From Streptomyces sp. WAC05374 (GTDB lineage: Bacteria; Actinomycetota; Actinomycetes; Streptomycetales; Streptomycetaceae): 64,000 nt of DNA. A model generated the notes under the pieces. It was given only the letters and a program-made list of their open reading frames with translations, did no database searches and was not told where the DNA came from. Both the position numbers and the translations under genes were made by a program. Of the stretch, positions 7,752 to 15,273 are shown in pieces. Every line of letters starts with the position of its first letter. Position 1 is the stretch's first letter. The stretch spans positions 179,110 to 243,109 of the forward strand of contig NZ_SMNQ01000009.1 in assembly GCF_004353505.1 (NCBI RefSeq). Direction: 5' to 3'.

Positions 7752-8803
7752 GTCCGGAGTGTCCTTCCGCTCGCCTCGTACGCGCCCGACGCTACCGCGA
7801 GCAGCCGGGCGGCCTTCAGTTCCGTCTCGTCCCACTCGCGCTCGGGGTCGGACCCCCAGGTGATGCCGGCGCCGGTGCCGAAGCGCAGGACGCCTCCGCC
7901 CTCCGTGCGGTCGATCCAGAAGGTGCGTATGCCGACGGCCAGCTCTCCGGTGCGCCGGTCGGCGTCGACCCAGCCGATGCCGCCGCAGTAGGGCCCCCGC
8001 GGGGCGGTCTCCAGGGCGTCGATGATCCTCAGGGCGCTGGACTTGGGCGCGCCGGTGACCGAGCCGGGCGGGAAGGTGGCCTCCAGCAGCGCGCTCCAGC
8101 CCGCACCGGGGGCGAGCTCGCCGCGCACGGTGGAGACCAGGTGGACCAGGCCGGGGTGCGGCTCGACGGCGCACAGTTCCGGCACGGTGACGGAGCCGGT
8201 GGCGCAGACCCGTCCCAGGTCGTTGCGGACCAGGTCGACGATCATCACGTTCTCGGCGCGGTCCTTGTCCAGGAGGTCCTGGGCGGTGCGGCCGGTGCCC
8301 TTGATGGGGCCGGACTCCACCGTGGCGCCGTCGCGCCGCAGGTAGAGCTCGGGCGACGCGGTGGCGATCTCCACCCCGTGGGCGGGCAGGCGAATCGTTC
8401 CGGCGTAGGGGGCCGGGTTGCCGCGCGCGAGGAGGGCGGTCAGCGCGTCCACGTCGGCGGCCGGGTCCGGCAGCGGCGCGGAGAGCACCCGGCACAGATT
8501 GGCCTGGTAGACCTCGCCGGCCGCGATGTGCTCCCGGATCCTGCGTACGCCGGCGGTGTACGCCTCGCGGTCGAGCGAGGACGTCCAGTCACCGGCGGCG
8601 GGACCGCACCAGGCGCCGGGGACGGGGGCGGGCACCGGCGCGCGGCGGACGTCACCGAAGCGGGCGCAGGTCAGACGGCCTTCGAAGTCCGCGCAGACGG
8701 CCCAGAAGCCCGCGGAGTCCAGGGCCTCGGGGTCACTGGTGACATCCCGCAGGTCGGTTGCGACGAGGCCGCCGAAGCGGGCCAGAGGAGCGAGGTCGTG
8801 CAC
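7748..8803 (-). CDS. pabB: aminodeoxychorismate synthase component I
   Basis: A chorismate-binding enzyme of about 351 residues, taking the GTG read from 8803 (HDLAPLARFGGL); the exact start is uncertain because the frame is open further upstream. PabB aminates chorismate to 4-amino-4-deoxychorismate. The diagnostic PIKGT motif (in VESGPIKGTGRT) carries the lysine typical of PabB, where TrpE has PIAGT. Other landmarks are DRAENVMIVDLVRNDLGRV and the C-terminal PPGSVTGAPK and GGIGWVD. The amidotransferase partner PabA is not in the window. The gene couples to pabC through a 4-base overlap. Confidence 0.88.
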   Translation of the reverse strand: MHDLAPLARFGGLVATDLRDVTSDPEALDSAGFWAVCADFEGRLTCARFGDVRRAPVPAPVPGAWCGPAAGDWTSSLDREAYTAGVRRIREHIAAGEVYQANLCRVLSAPLPDPAADVDALTALLARGNPAPYAGTIRLPAHGVEIATASPELYLRRDGATVESGPIKGTGRTAQDLLDKDRAENVMIVDLVRNDLGRVCATGSVTVPELCAVEPHPGLVHLVSTVRGELAPGAGWSALLEATFPPGSVTGAPKSSALRIIDALETAPRGPYCGGIGWVDADRRTGELAVGIRTFWIDRTEGGGVLRFGTGAGITWGSDPEREWDETELKAARLLAVASGAYEASGRTLRT

Positions 8804-8970
8804 GGGTGCGAGTCTATGGCCGGGGCGGGCGGGACGGCGCCGAGGTGCTCCGGACCTGGCGCGGAGCGGGGGCGGCGCAGCACGCTGGGCAAACGCGTTT
8901 TTGTACTGGCCCGGGAATCCGCTAGAGTTCAACACGTCGCCGGGACGCGCAAGCGAAACGGAAACGACAA

Positions 8971-9043
8971 GCGGACGTGGCTCAGTTGGTAGAGCATCAC
9001 CTTGCCAAGGTGAGGGTCGCGAGTTCGAATCTCGTCGTCCGCT
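8971..9043 (+). tRNA. tRNA-Gly (anticodon GCC)
   Basis: A 73-nt cloverleaf: acceptor GCGGACG/CGTCCGC, D-arm TGGCTCAGTTGGTAGAGC, anticodon stem-loop ATCACCTTGCCAAGGTGA with anticodon GCC, and T-arm GAGTTCGAATCTC. The discriminator is T and the genome continues CGA, so CCA is not encoded. It is the first gene of a five-tRNA cluster. Confidence 0.96.
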
Positions 9044-9079
9044 CGAAGTGGGGGATCATTCCCGAACCCCTGCACTCCT

Positions 9080-9150
9080 GGTGGAGTGGCCGAGAGGCGA
9101 GGCAACGGCCTGCAAAGCCGTCTACACGGGTTCAAATCCCGTCTCCACCT
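9080..9150 (+). tRNA. tRNA-Cys (anticodon GCA)
   Basis: A 71-nt tRNA: acceptor GGTGGAG/CTCCACC, D-arm TGGCCGAGAGGCGAGGCA, anticodon loop CCTGCAAAG with GCA, and T-arm GGGTTCAAATCCC. The discriminator T is followed by CCA in the genome, so the 3' end is encoded. It lies 36 bases after tRNA-Gly and just before three tRNA-Val genes. Confidence 0.95.
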
Positions 9151-9154
9151 CCAA

Positions 9155-9226
9155 GGACGATTAGCTCAGCGGGAGAGCGCTTCCCTGACACGGAAGAGGT
9201 CACTGGTTCAATCCCAGTATCGTCCA
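9155..9226 (+). tRNA. tRNA-Val (anticodon GAC), copy 1
   Basis: A 72-nt cloverleaf: acceptor GGACGAT/ATCGTCC, D-arm TAGCTCAGCGGGAGAGC, anticodon stem GCTTCC-CTGACAC-GGAAG with GAC, and T-arm CTGGTTCAATCCCAG. It reads GTC and GTT codons. CCA is not encoded (ACTGG follows). It starts only 4 bases after tRNA-Cys. Confidence 0.96.
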
Positions 9227-9245
9227 CTGGATCTTCGGATCCCCC

Positions 9246-9317
9246 GCGCGATTAGCTCAGCGGGAGAGCGCTTCCCTGACACGGAAGAGGTCACTGGTTC
9301 AATCCCAGTATCGCGCA
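9246..9317 (+). tRNA. tRNA-Val (anticodon GAC), copy 2, altered acceptor stem
   Basis: Identical to its neighbours from the D-arm through the T-arm, but the acceptor stem is GCGCGAT/ATCGCGC instead of GGACGAT/ATCGTCC. Both strands changed at positions 2-3 and 70-71, so base pairing is kept. CCA is not encoded. The compensatory change argues for a functional gene rather than a decayed copy. Confidence 0.93.
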
Positions 9318-9350
9318 CGCAGTGCCCATGATCCTCGATCATGGTCCCGA

Positions 9351-9422
9351 GGACGATTAGCTCAGCGGGAGAGCGCTTCCCTGACACGGAAGAGGTCACT
9401 GGTTCAATCCCAGTATCGTCCA
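9351..9422 (+). tRNA. tRNA-Val (anticodon GAC), copy 3
   Basis: The same 72-nt sequence as copy 1, but here the discriminator A is followed by CCA at 9423-9425, so the 3' CCA is encoded. A separate 19-nt perfect hairpin (CCATGATC-CTC-GATCATGG, 9326-9344) sits in the spacer between copies 2 and 3. It may be a processing element. Confidence 0.96.
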
Positions 9423-9429
9423 CCACCCC

Positions 9430-9464
9430 GAAGGCCCCGGTCGCTCCACGCGACCGGGGCCTTC
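9430..9464 (+). terminator. terminator of the tRNA cluster
   Basis: GAAGGCCCCGGTCG and its complement form a 14-bp stem with a 7-nt loop directly after the last tRNA-Val. The GAAGGCCCCGG core is the same as in the terminator beside the other tRNA-Val at 2567-2605. It may also stop the convergent zinc-ribbon gene. Confidence 0.85.
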
Positions 9465-9474
9465 TTCGTGCCCG

Positions 9475-9735
9475 TCAGGACGAGAAGAGCATCCGCCCGA
9501 AGCTGCGCCGGTGGCCGTGGTGACCGGTGTGGCCGTGGTGCGGGGCACCCCAGGCGGGGGCGTGCGCGGCCGGCGGCGCCGGCGGGGCCTGCTGGACCCA
9601 CTGGGACTCCAGGCGGGTCAGTGCCTCCAGCTCGCCGAAGTCCAGGAAGATCCCCCGGCAGCCGCTGCACTGCTCGATCTGGACGCCATTGCGGTTGTAG
9701 GTGTGCATGGGCGCATGGCACTTGGGACACTGCAT
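9475..9735 (-). CDS. TFIIB-type zinc-ribbon protein
   Basis: An 86-residue protein starting at the ATG read from 9735 (MQCPKCHAPMHTYNRNG). The N-terminal half is a zf-TFIIB ribbon: CPKC, about 17 residues, then CSGCRGIFLDFGELEAL. The C-terminal half is low-complexity and rich in Pro, Ala, His and Gly (HHGHTGHHGHRRS), which could add metal affinity. The GIFLDxGEL signature is characteristic of this small family, whose cellular role is unknown. The nearest upstream gene on the strand, an APH-fold protein, ends 40 bases before it. Confidence 0.85.
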   Translation of the reverse strand: MQCPKCHAPMHTYNRNGVQIEQCSGCRGIFLDFGELEALTRLESQWVQQAPPAPPAAHAPAWGAPHHGHTGHHGHRRSFGRMLFSS

Positions 9736-9775
9736 GCTCGGCTCAACTCCTCGCCGTTCGGATGGTGTCATCACC

Positions 9776-10732
9776 CTACGACGGAGTCGTGTCGTCCAAC
9801 TCGGGTGGGAGTGTCGCGATTCTGGTACAAGCGTCCACGACGCTCACCTCGACCTCGTCCAACTCACGCTCCTCGGCGGTGCTCTTGGCGATGGCCAGGG
9901 CGGCGGTCTGGACGGTCAGCGCGCGGGCCGGCACGTCCAGCCGGGGCCAGGGGTCACCGTCCGCGGGCACGGCCGGGCCGCCCGCCGCCCGGTAGGCGCC
10001 GAGGAACCGGTCCCACACGGCGGGCGCCAGCAGCCCGGCGGCGTACCAGGCGGCGGGGCGGGCCAGGTCCCAGGCGGGGTCGCCCAGCCCGAGGTCGTCG
10101 ACGTCGATCAGCAGCCAGGGGCCACTGTGCGCGGGGTGGCGGACGAGCTGGCCCAGGTGGAGGTCGCCGTGGCAGACCGCCGCCCCCGGGTCGGGCGCCT
10201 CGCCCCGGGCCCAGGCGGGCAGCCGGTGCCAGGCAGCCAGGACCGGCGCGGCCGCCGGATGCGCACCGGCCGCCCGCATGCGCGCCACCGCCCGGGCCGC
10301 CTTGGCGGGGCCGCGCATGGGCGGCAGCGGCCCGGGCAGCTCGGCGGGCGGTACGGAGTGCAGGCGGGCCAGCAGCGCGGCGGCCTCCTCCCAGGGCGCG
10401 CCGTCCGGGTCGTCCGGGTCGACGGGGCTGCCGTAGGGCCAGGCGCTGACCGGGCGGCCGTGCACCCCGGGGGCGGTCACCGGCAGGGGCGGGAGGAGGA
10501 CCCCGGCCAGACGCGGGTGGGCGGCCACCGCGAGGCGGGCACTGTGGGCGGCGGTCTCCGTGTCCGGGGCGTGCGCCTTGGCCACGGCTGCACCGTGGCG
10601 GACGACGGTGCCGTCGGGGCGGTGGGCGAGGACGGTGCCGGACTCGCCACAGGCGCGGCACGCCTGGTGGGGCACGGCACGCCGGGCGACGGCGTCAAGC
10701 TCCCGCACGAGCGGTTCGGTCTCCTGGTGCAC
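9776..10732 (-). CDS. aminoglycoside-phosphotransferase-fold (APH) family protein
   Basis: A 318-residue protein with a GTG start. It has the APH/choline-kinase fold: a Lys in VRHGAAVAKAHAP for nucleotide binding in the N-lobe, the catalytic loop CHGDLHLGQLV (H-G-D-x-H) at about 190, and the metal-binding IDVDDLGLGDPAWDLA at about 212. An unusual Cys pair, CRACGESG, occurs near residue 23 before the kinase lobe. The family phosphorylates small hydroxylated molecules. Resistance should not be assumed, because many chromosomal Streptomyces paralogues have metabolic substrates. No resistance or antibiotic genes are adjacent. Confidence 0.82.
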   Translation of the reverse strand: MHQETEPLVRELDAVARRAVPHQACRACGESGTVLAHRPDGTVVRHGAAVAKAHAPDTETAAHSARLAVAAHPRLAGVLLPPLPVTAPGVHGRPVSAWPYGSPVDPDDPDGAPWEEAAALLARLHSVPPAELPGPLPPMRGPAKAARAVARMRAAGAHPAAAPVLAAWHRLPAWARGEAPDPGAAVCHGDLHLGQLVRHPAHSGPWLLIDVDDLGLGDPAWDLARPAAWYAAGLLAPAVWDRFLGAYRAAGGPAVPADGDPWPRLDVPARALTVQTAALAIAKSTAEERELDEVEVSVVDACTRIATLPPELDDTTPS

Positions 10733-10940
10733 GCCCCGACCTTACGGGTGTGCTCGGGCCGGAGTGCCGGGGGCGGGGCCCCTCCGGGCGCACCTCCTCG
10801 CCGTCGGCGGAGTGCCCACCCGGTCCCGCGGCCATCGGTCGCCGCCGATCGGCCGGGGGACCCCGCACGGCCCCTCCTCCCCGCGGCCGGGAACAGCGGC
10901 CCGCACCCGTCGGCGGGCGCCGCTCGGTGCGGCCGGGAGA

Positions 10941-10980
10941 AAGCGGTGGCCGGCGGCTCCCCAGCCGCCGGCCACCGCTT
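10941..10980 (-). terminator. strong intrinsic terminator
   Basis: A perfect 18-bp stem (AAGCGGTGGCCGGCGGCT and complement) with a CCCC loop lies 84 bases beyond the stop of the small membrane protein encoded on the minus strand. The rest of 10733-11063 holds other GC dyads and no recognisable gene. Confidence 0.8.
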
Positions 10981-11063
10981 GCCGTCCGCCGCACCCCCGT
11001 CCCCACGGGGTTGTTGGCCGGATGTCCCCGGCCCGGGCCGCTCTCCCGGGCCCGGGGCGCCGC

Positions 11064-11243
11064 TCAGCGCCCCAGCATCACGCCCACGGACGACGCCTGT
11101 GTGACCACCGCTTCCCAGCCGCCGAAGACGACCACCAGAAGCGCGGCCAGGGGGAGAACCATCGCCGTCGCCACCAGCGGGTGACGGCGTCCCGACGTGC
11201 GACCCCGCGTGCGGATCATCGTCCGCGTTGCCGTGTCCGCCAT
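11064..11243 (-). CDS. small single-span membrane protein, 59 residues
   Basis: A short frame read from the ATG at 11243 with GAGGGAACC just upstream. It begins MADTATRTMIRTRGRTSGRR, a basic cytoplasmic head. One long hydrophobic span follows at about 24-43 (LVATAMVLPLAALLVVFGGW) and then a short tail (EAVVTQASSVGVMLGR). The Arg-rich head before the span fits an N-in topology. No family is recognised. A strong terminator follows, so it is probably transcribed alone. Confidence 0.7.
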   Translation of the reverse strand: MADTATRTMIRTRGRTSGRRHPLVATAMVLPLAALLVVVFGGWEAVVTQASSVGVMLGR

Positions 11244-11724
11244 GGTTCCCTCCTGTTCGTTTCGGGAAGCGGCGGGTGTCGGACCTCGGGGGACGAGTGC
11301 TGCACCCGCCGCTTGACCTCAACACTAGGGAAGCGGCGGCCCCCGCACGTCATGCCCGCGTACCCATTGGCGGGCCTCCCGGAGGATGAGCCGCCACCGG
11401 ACGGCGTACTCCCCTGGGTGGAGACGCGTCACCGGGTCTGAGGGTCTTCCCGGAGGGGCCGGCGGGTCCCGTGGGGCGGGTGACGTCGCTCACGGTCCGC
11501 CCGGCGCCCCCGCGCTGCCGGGCCCGACGGATGATCAATCCCCTTGCGCACGGCGGCCATTGGGCGGTGACACCCGTCGGGGGGACCGACCGGCACTGAC
11601 AATCGATCCGGCCGCGAGGGCGCGGCCTATGAGCGCGCCGGGGCGTGGGTACGTAAGCTGTGCCACGTCAAACGGACACCGGTGTAGCGGGGTGGGGCCT
11701 CCCCACCGTAGGTAGGGGACGGAC
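11244..11724. other. 481-base intergenic region, no gene recognised
   Basis: This lies between the divergent small membrane protein and the kinase gene. Short frames here have no plausible ribosome site or recognisable product. It presumably holds both promoters: AACACTAGGG near 11322 on the minus-gene side, and GGGTACGTAAGCT near 11648 upstream of the kinase. I cannot assign a sigma factor. Confidence 0.5.
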
Positions 11725-12900
11725 ATGGCGATGATGCGGCTCCGGCGCGAGGATCCGCGTGTCGTCGGCTCATTCAGGCTGCACCGGCGGCTGGGCGCGG
11801 GCGGCATGGGGGTCGTGTACCTCGGGTCCGACCGGCGCGGGCAGCGGGTGGCCCTGAAGGTGATCCGGCCGGATCTCGCCGAGGACCAGGAGTTCAGGTC
11901 GCGCTTCGCGCGCGAGGTGTCCGCCGCACGGCGCATCCGCGGCGGGTGCACGGCCCGGCTGGTGGCGGCCGACCTGGAGGCGGACCGGCCCTGGTTCGCC
12001 ACCCAGTACGTGCCCGGTCCCTCCCTGCACGACAAGGTCGCCGAGGAGGGCCCCCTGTCGGCGGCCGACGTCGCCGCGATCGGCGCCGCCCTGTCGGAGG
12101 GTCTGGTCGCCGTCCACGAGGCCGGGGTGGTCCACCGGGACCTGAAGCCGTCGAACATCCTCCTCTCCCCCAAGGGCCCGCGGATCATCGACTTCGGCAT
12201 CGCCTGGGCGACCGGCGCGTCCACGCTCACCCACGTGGGCACGGCGGTGGGCTCGCCCGGTTTCCTCGCGCCCGAGCAGGTGCGGGGCGCCGCGGTGACC
12301 CCGGCGACGGACGTCTTCGCGCTCGGGGCGACGCTGGCGTACGCGGCCATGGCGGACTCGCCCTTCGGGCACGGCAGTTCCGAGGTCATGCTCTACCGGG
12401 TGGTGCACGAGGAGCCGCAGCTCCACGGCGTGCCGGACGCGCTGGCGCCGCTCGTACGGGCCTGCCTCGCCAAGGACCCGGAGGAACGTCCCAGCACGCT
12501 GCAACTGTCCATGCGGCTCAAGGAGATCGCCGCGCGGGAGGCGCAGGGGCTGTCCGACGCCCGCCCGCCCGCCACGCGACCGGCCGCCAGGCCCGTGGAC
12601 GACCGGCCCACCGGACGGCTGACCGAGCGCTACACGGAACGCACCACCCAGGGCCGCACCCCCGCCCCCGGGGCACGTGGCGCGCAGGCCCCGCGTGCCT
12701 CGTCGCCGCGCCATCCGGCACGGGCGCCCCGGACGGGCGGCGGCGGCCGGACGGCCTCACGGCCCGGTGTGCGGACCGGCGCGGGCGGCGGGATGCGCCC
12801 CGCGAACCCGCGCCTGCTGCGTCAGCGGATCTTCGTCTTCGTGGTGGTGACGCTGATCGTGCTGCTGGGCATCGCGGCGGCGCAGGGCCTCCAGGGATAG
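11725..12900 (+). CDS. Hanks-type serine/threonine protein kinase with C-terminal membrane anchor
   Basis: A 391-residue kinase. The domain spans about 10-270: glycine loop LGAGGMGVVYLG at 20-31, VAIK-equivalent ALKVI at about 47, catalytic loop HRDLKPSNILL at about 140, DFGIAW at about 157, and APEQVRG at about 186. A Pro/Arg/Thr-rich linker at about 275-365 could hold phosphorylation sites. One membrane span follows (FVFVVVTLIVLLGIAA), and only about six residues remain outside. Unlike PknB-type kinases it has no PASTA or other extracellular sensor. GGGGACGG precedes the ATG. Convergent with an RNA methyltransferase 9 bases away. Confidence 0.93.
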   Translation: MAMMRLRREDPRVVGSFRLHRRLGAGGMGVVYLGSDRRGQRVALKVIRPDLAEDQEFRSRFAREVSAARRIRGGCTARLVAADLEADRPWFATQYVPGPSLHDKVAEEGPLSAADVAAIGAALSEGLVAVHEAGVVHRDLKPSNILLSPKGPRIIDFGIAWATGASTLTHVGTAVGSPGFLAPEQVRGAAVTPATDVFALGATLAYAAMADSPFGHGSSEVMLYRVVHEEPQLHGVPDALAPLVRACLAKDPEERPSTLQLSMRLKEIAAREAQGLSDARPPATRPAARPVDDRPTGRLTERYTERTTQGRTPAPGARGAQAPRASSPRHPARAPRTGGGGRTASRPGVRTGAGGGMRPANPRLLRQRIFVFVVVTLIVLLGIAAAQGLQG

Positions 12901-12909
12901 GCCGGGGGG

Positions 12910-13728
12910 CTACGCCTCCGGGCGGCCGGTGGCGACCGCGTAGAACGCGACGGCGGCCGCGGCGCCCACGTTGAGCGAGTCCACGCCGTGCGCCATGGGG
13001 ATGCGCACCCACTCGTCGGCGGCCATCAGCGCCTTGGTGGACAGGCCGTCCCCCTCCGCGCCCAGCATCAGGGCGACCCGCTCCAGGCGGTGCGGGGCAG
13101 CCGCGTCGATGCTGGTGGCCTTCTCGTCGGGCGTCAGCGCGAGCAGCTTGAAGCCCGCCTCCCGCACCGCCTCCAGGCCCTTGGGCCAGCCTTCGAGGCG
13201 GGCGTACGGGACGGAGAAGACGGCGCCCATCGAGACCTTCACGGACCGGCGGTAGAGCGGGTCCGCGCAGTCCGGCGACAGCAGGACGGCGTCCATGCCG
13301 AGGGCGGCGGCGCTGCGGAAGATGGCACCGATGTTGGTGTGGTCGTTGACGCCCTCCATGACGACCACCCGGCGGGCGCCGGCGAGCAGGTCCTCCGCCG
13401 TCGGCAGCGGCTTGCGCTGCATGGAGGCGAGCGCGCCGCGGTGCACGTGGTAGCCGGTGACCTGCTCGGCGAGGTCCGGCGCCACCGCGTACACGGGCGC
13501 CGGGACCTCGTCGATGACGTCCCGCATGGCGTCGACCCACTTGGCCGACAGGAGCATCGAGCGCATCTCGTACCCGGCCTGCCCGGCCCGGCGGATGACC
13601 TTCTCGCCCTCGGCGATGAACAGCCCCTCGGCGGGCTCGCGCCTGCGCCGCAGCTCGACGTCGGTCAGGCCCGTATAGTCGCGCAGGCGCGGGTCGTCGG
13701 GATCGTCGATGGTGATGAGATCGGCCAC
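12910..13728 (-). CDS. TrmH/SpoU-family RNA 2'-O-ribose methyltransferase
   Basis: About 272 residues from the GTG read from 13728 (ADLITIDDPDDPRLRDYT). The N-terminal ~100 residues form the substrate-binding domain (GLFIAEGEKVIRRAGQAG). The C-terminal SPOUT domain carries the trefoil-knot motifs: VNDHTNIGAIFRSAAALG, MLGAEGDGLSTKAL and IPMAHGVDSLNVGAAAAVAFY. These motifs bind S-adenosylmethionine and place the Asn/Arg used for 2'-O-methylation of rRNA or tRNA. The specific nucleotide cannot be predicted. A second paralogue is at 57670-58524. It starts 41 bases downstream of the siroheme synthase stop on the same strand. Confidence 0.9.
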   Translation of the reverse strand: MADLITIDDPDDPRLRDYTGLTDVELRRRREPAEGLFIAEGEKVIRRAGQAGYEMRSMLLSAKWVDAMRDVIDEVPAPVYAVAPDLAEQVTGYHVHRGALASMQRKPLPTAEDLLAGARRVVVMEGVNDHTNIGAIFRSAAALGMDAVLLSPDCADPLYRRSVKVSMGAVFSVPYARLEGWPKGLEAVREAGFKLLALTPDEKATSIDAAAPHRLERVALMLGAEGDGLSTKALMAADEWVRIPMAHGVDSLNVGAAAAVAFYAVATGRPEA

Positions 13729-13769
13729 AGGGTGATACTGCCTTGTCCGGTACGGGGTGCCAACGGTGC

Positions 13770-15002
13770 TCAACGGGTGTGCTTGTGCGGGCCCTCGCCG
13801 ACGACCGGGCCGATGACGATCACGGCGGGCGGGCGCACGTCCTCGGCCCTGACCCGCTCGGCCACCGTCGCCAGGGTCGCGTCCACGCGCCGCTGGGAGG
13901 CGGTCGTGCCCTCCTGGATCAGCGCGAGCGGCGTGTCGGGGGCCTTGCCGTGCGCGACCAGCGCCTCGGCGATCGCGCCGATCTTGTCGACGCCCATGAG
14001 GATGACGAGGGTGCCGGTCAGCTTGGCGAGCGAGGCCCAGTCGACGAGCGAGCGCGGGTCGTCGGGGGCGACATGGCCGCTGACGACGGTGAACTCGTGC
14101 GCCACGCCCCGGTGGGTGACCGGGATGCCGGCCGCGCCCGGCACGCTGATCGAGCTGGAGATGCCCGGGACGACCGTGCAGGCGATGCCCGCCTCGGCCA
14201 GCGCCTGCGCCTCCTCCATGCCCCGGCCGAAGACGAACGGGTCGCCGCCCTTGAGGCGGACCACGGACTTGCCGGCCTTGGCGTGCTCGATGAGCGCGTT
14301 GTTGATGGCCTCCTGGGCCATGAACCGGCCGTAGGGGATCTTCGCCGCGTCGATCACCTCGACGTGCGGCGGCAGCTCGTCGAGCAGGTCGCGGGGGCCG
14401 AGGCGGTCCGCGATGACCACGTCGGCCTCGGCGAGCAGGCGCCGGCCGCGCACGGTGATGAGGTCCGGGTCGCCGGGGCCGCCGCCGACCAGGGCGACGA
14501 ACGGGGTACGGGCGCGGTGGTGCGGAGCCGCGAGGGAGCCGTCACGCAGCCCCTCGACGATGGCGTCCCGCACGGCGGCCGAGCGGCGCGGGTCGTGGCC
14601 GGTCAGCACGGCGACGGTGACGCCCTCGCTGCGGCCGGTGGCCGGGGTCCAGGCGGTGGCCGCCTCGGCGTCGTCGGAGCGTACGCACCAGACGCGGCGG
14701 CGCTCGGCCTCGGCGGAGGCACGGGCGCCGGCCTCGGGGTCGGTGGCCGCGATCAGGGCGTACCAGGCGTCGGCCAGGTCCCCGTCCTCGTACCGGCGCC
14801 GGACCCAGGTGATCTCGCCGGCCTCCGCCATGGCCTCGACGGACGGCGTCGCGGACGGGGACACCAGCGTGATGTCGGCGCCGGCCGCGATGAGGGCGGG
14901 GAGGCGGCGCTGGGCGACCTGGCCGCCGCCGATGACGACGACGCGGCGCCCGGTCAGGCGCAGTCCGACGGGGTAGGCGGGGTGCTCGGCGTACTCGGCC
15001 AT
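13770..15002 (-). CDS. cobA: siroheme synthase / uroporphyrinogen-III C-methyltransferase
   Basis: A 410-residue fusion. The N-terminal ~150 residues form an NAD-binding precorrin-2 dehydrogenase/ferrochelatase-like domain (VVVIGGGQVAQRRLPAL). The C-terminal ~250 residues form the S-adenosylmethionine-dependent SUMT domain: FVALVGGGPGDPDLITVRG, the RLKGGDPFVFGRG motif and VVPGISSSISVPGAAGIPVT. It converts uroporphyrinogen III to precorrin-2, the branch point for siroheme and cobalamin, and could oxidise it to sirohydrochlorin. The architecture is that of CysG, but the gene sits directly upstream of cobalamin genes, so either symbol is defensible. The start is the ATG read from 15002. Confidence 0.9.
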   Translation of the reverse strand: MAEYAEHPAYPVGLRLTGRRVVVIGGGQVAQRRLPALIAAGADITLVSPSATPSVEAMAEAGEITWVRRRYEDGDLADAWYALIAATDPEAGARASAEAERRRVWCVRSDDAEAATAWTPATGRSEGVTVAVLTGHDPRRSAAVRDAIVEGLRDGSLAAPHHRARTPFVALVGGGPGDPDLITVRGRRLLAEADVVIADRLGPRDLLDELPPHVEVIDAAKIPYGRFMAQEAINNALIEHAKAGKSVVRLKGGDPFVFGRGMEEAQALAEAGIACTVVPGISSSISVPGAAGIPVTHRGVAHEFTVVSGHVAPDDPRSLVDWASLAKLTGTLVILMGVDKIGAIAEALVAHGKAPDTPLALIQEGTTASQRRVDATLATVAERVRAEDVRPPAVIVIGPVVGEGPHKHTR

Positions 15003-15234
15003 GGCGGTGCGGCTCCTCGGCGAGGCGGTGGTGCGGTGTGCGAGGCCGCTGCGACGGTGAAGCGGCTGGTGGGGCGAGGGGTGGAGCGGCGGTGGGGCGC
15101 CTGCGACCACCTTACGGTGCGGCGGCGCCCGACCAGTTGGGCGGTGCGTCACATGCGCGCTACCGGTGGCTGTGGGGTGTCCCCCGCCCCGCCTCGCCCG
15201 GGCGGCGCCCGGAACGGGGCCGGGGGCGCCGGGG

Positions 15235-15271
15235 TGCGGGGGCCGGCGCGGGTGGTGCCGGCCCCCGTGCG
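15235..15271 (-). terminator. terminator after the BluB-CobT gene
   Basis: CGGGGGCCGGC and GCCGGCCCCCG form an 11-bp perfect stem with a 9-nt loop, extendable outward with one wobble pair. It starts 3 bases beyond the stop codon. Confidence 0.75.
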
Positions 15272-15273
15272 CG

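Noticed and set aside
9155..9422. CRISPR-like array in the repeated region
   Set aside because: The repeats fold as complete tRNA-Val cloverleaves.
11386..11715. Plus-strand frame of 109 codons before the kinase gene
   Set aside because: Product lacks structure and has no good ribosome site. It would also occupy the promoter region.
11535..12389. Antisense frame across the kinase gene
   Set aside because: The forward frame has all kinase motifs; the antisense product has none.
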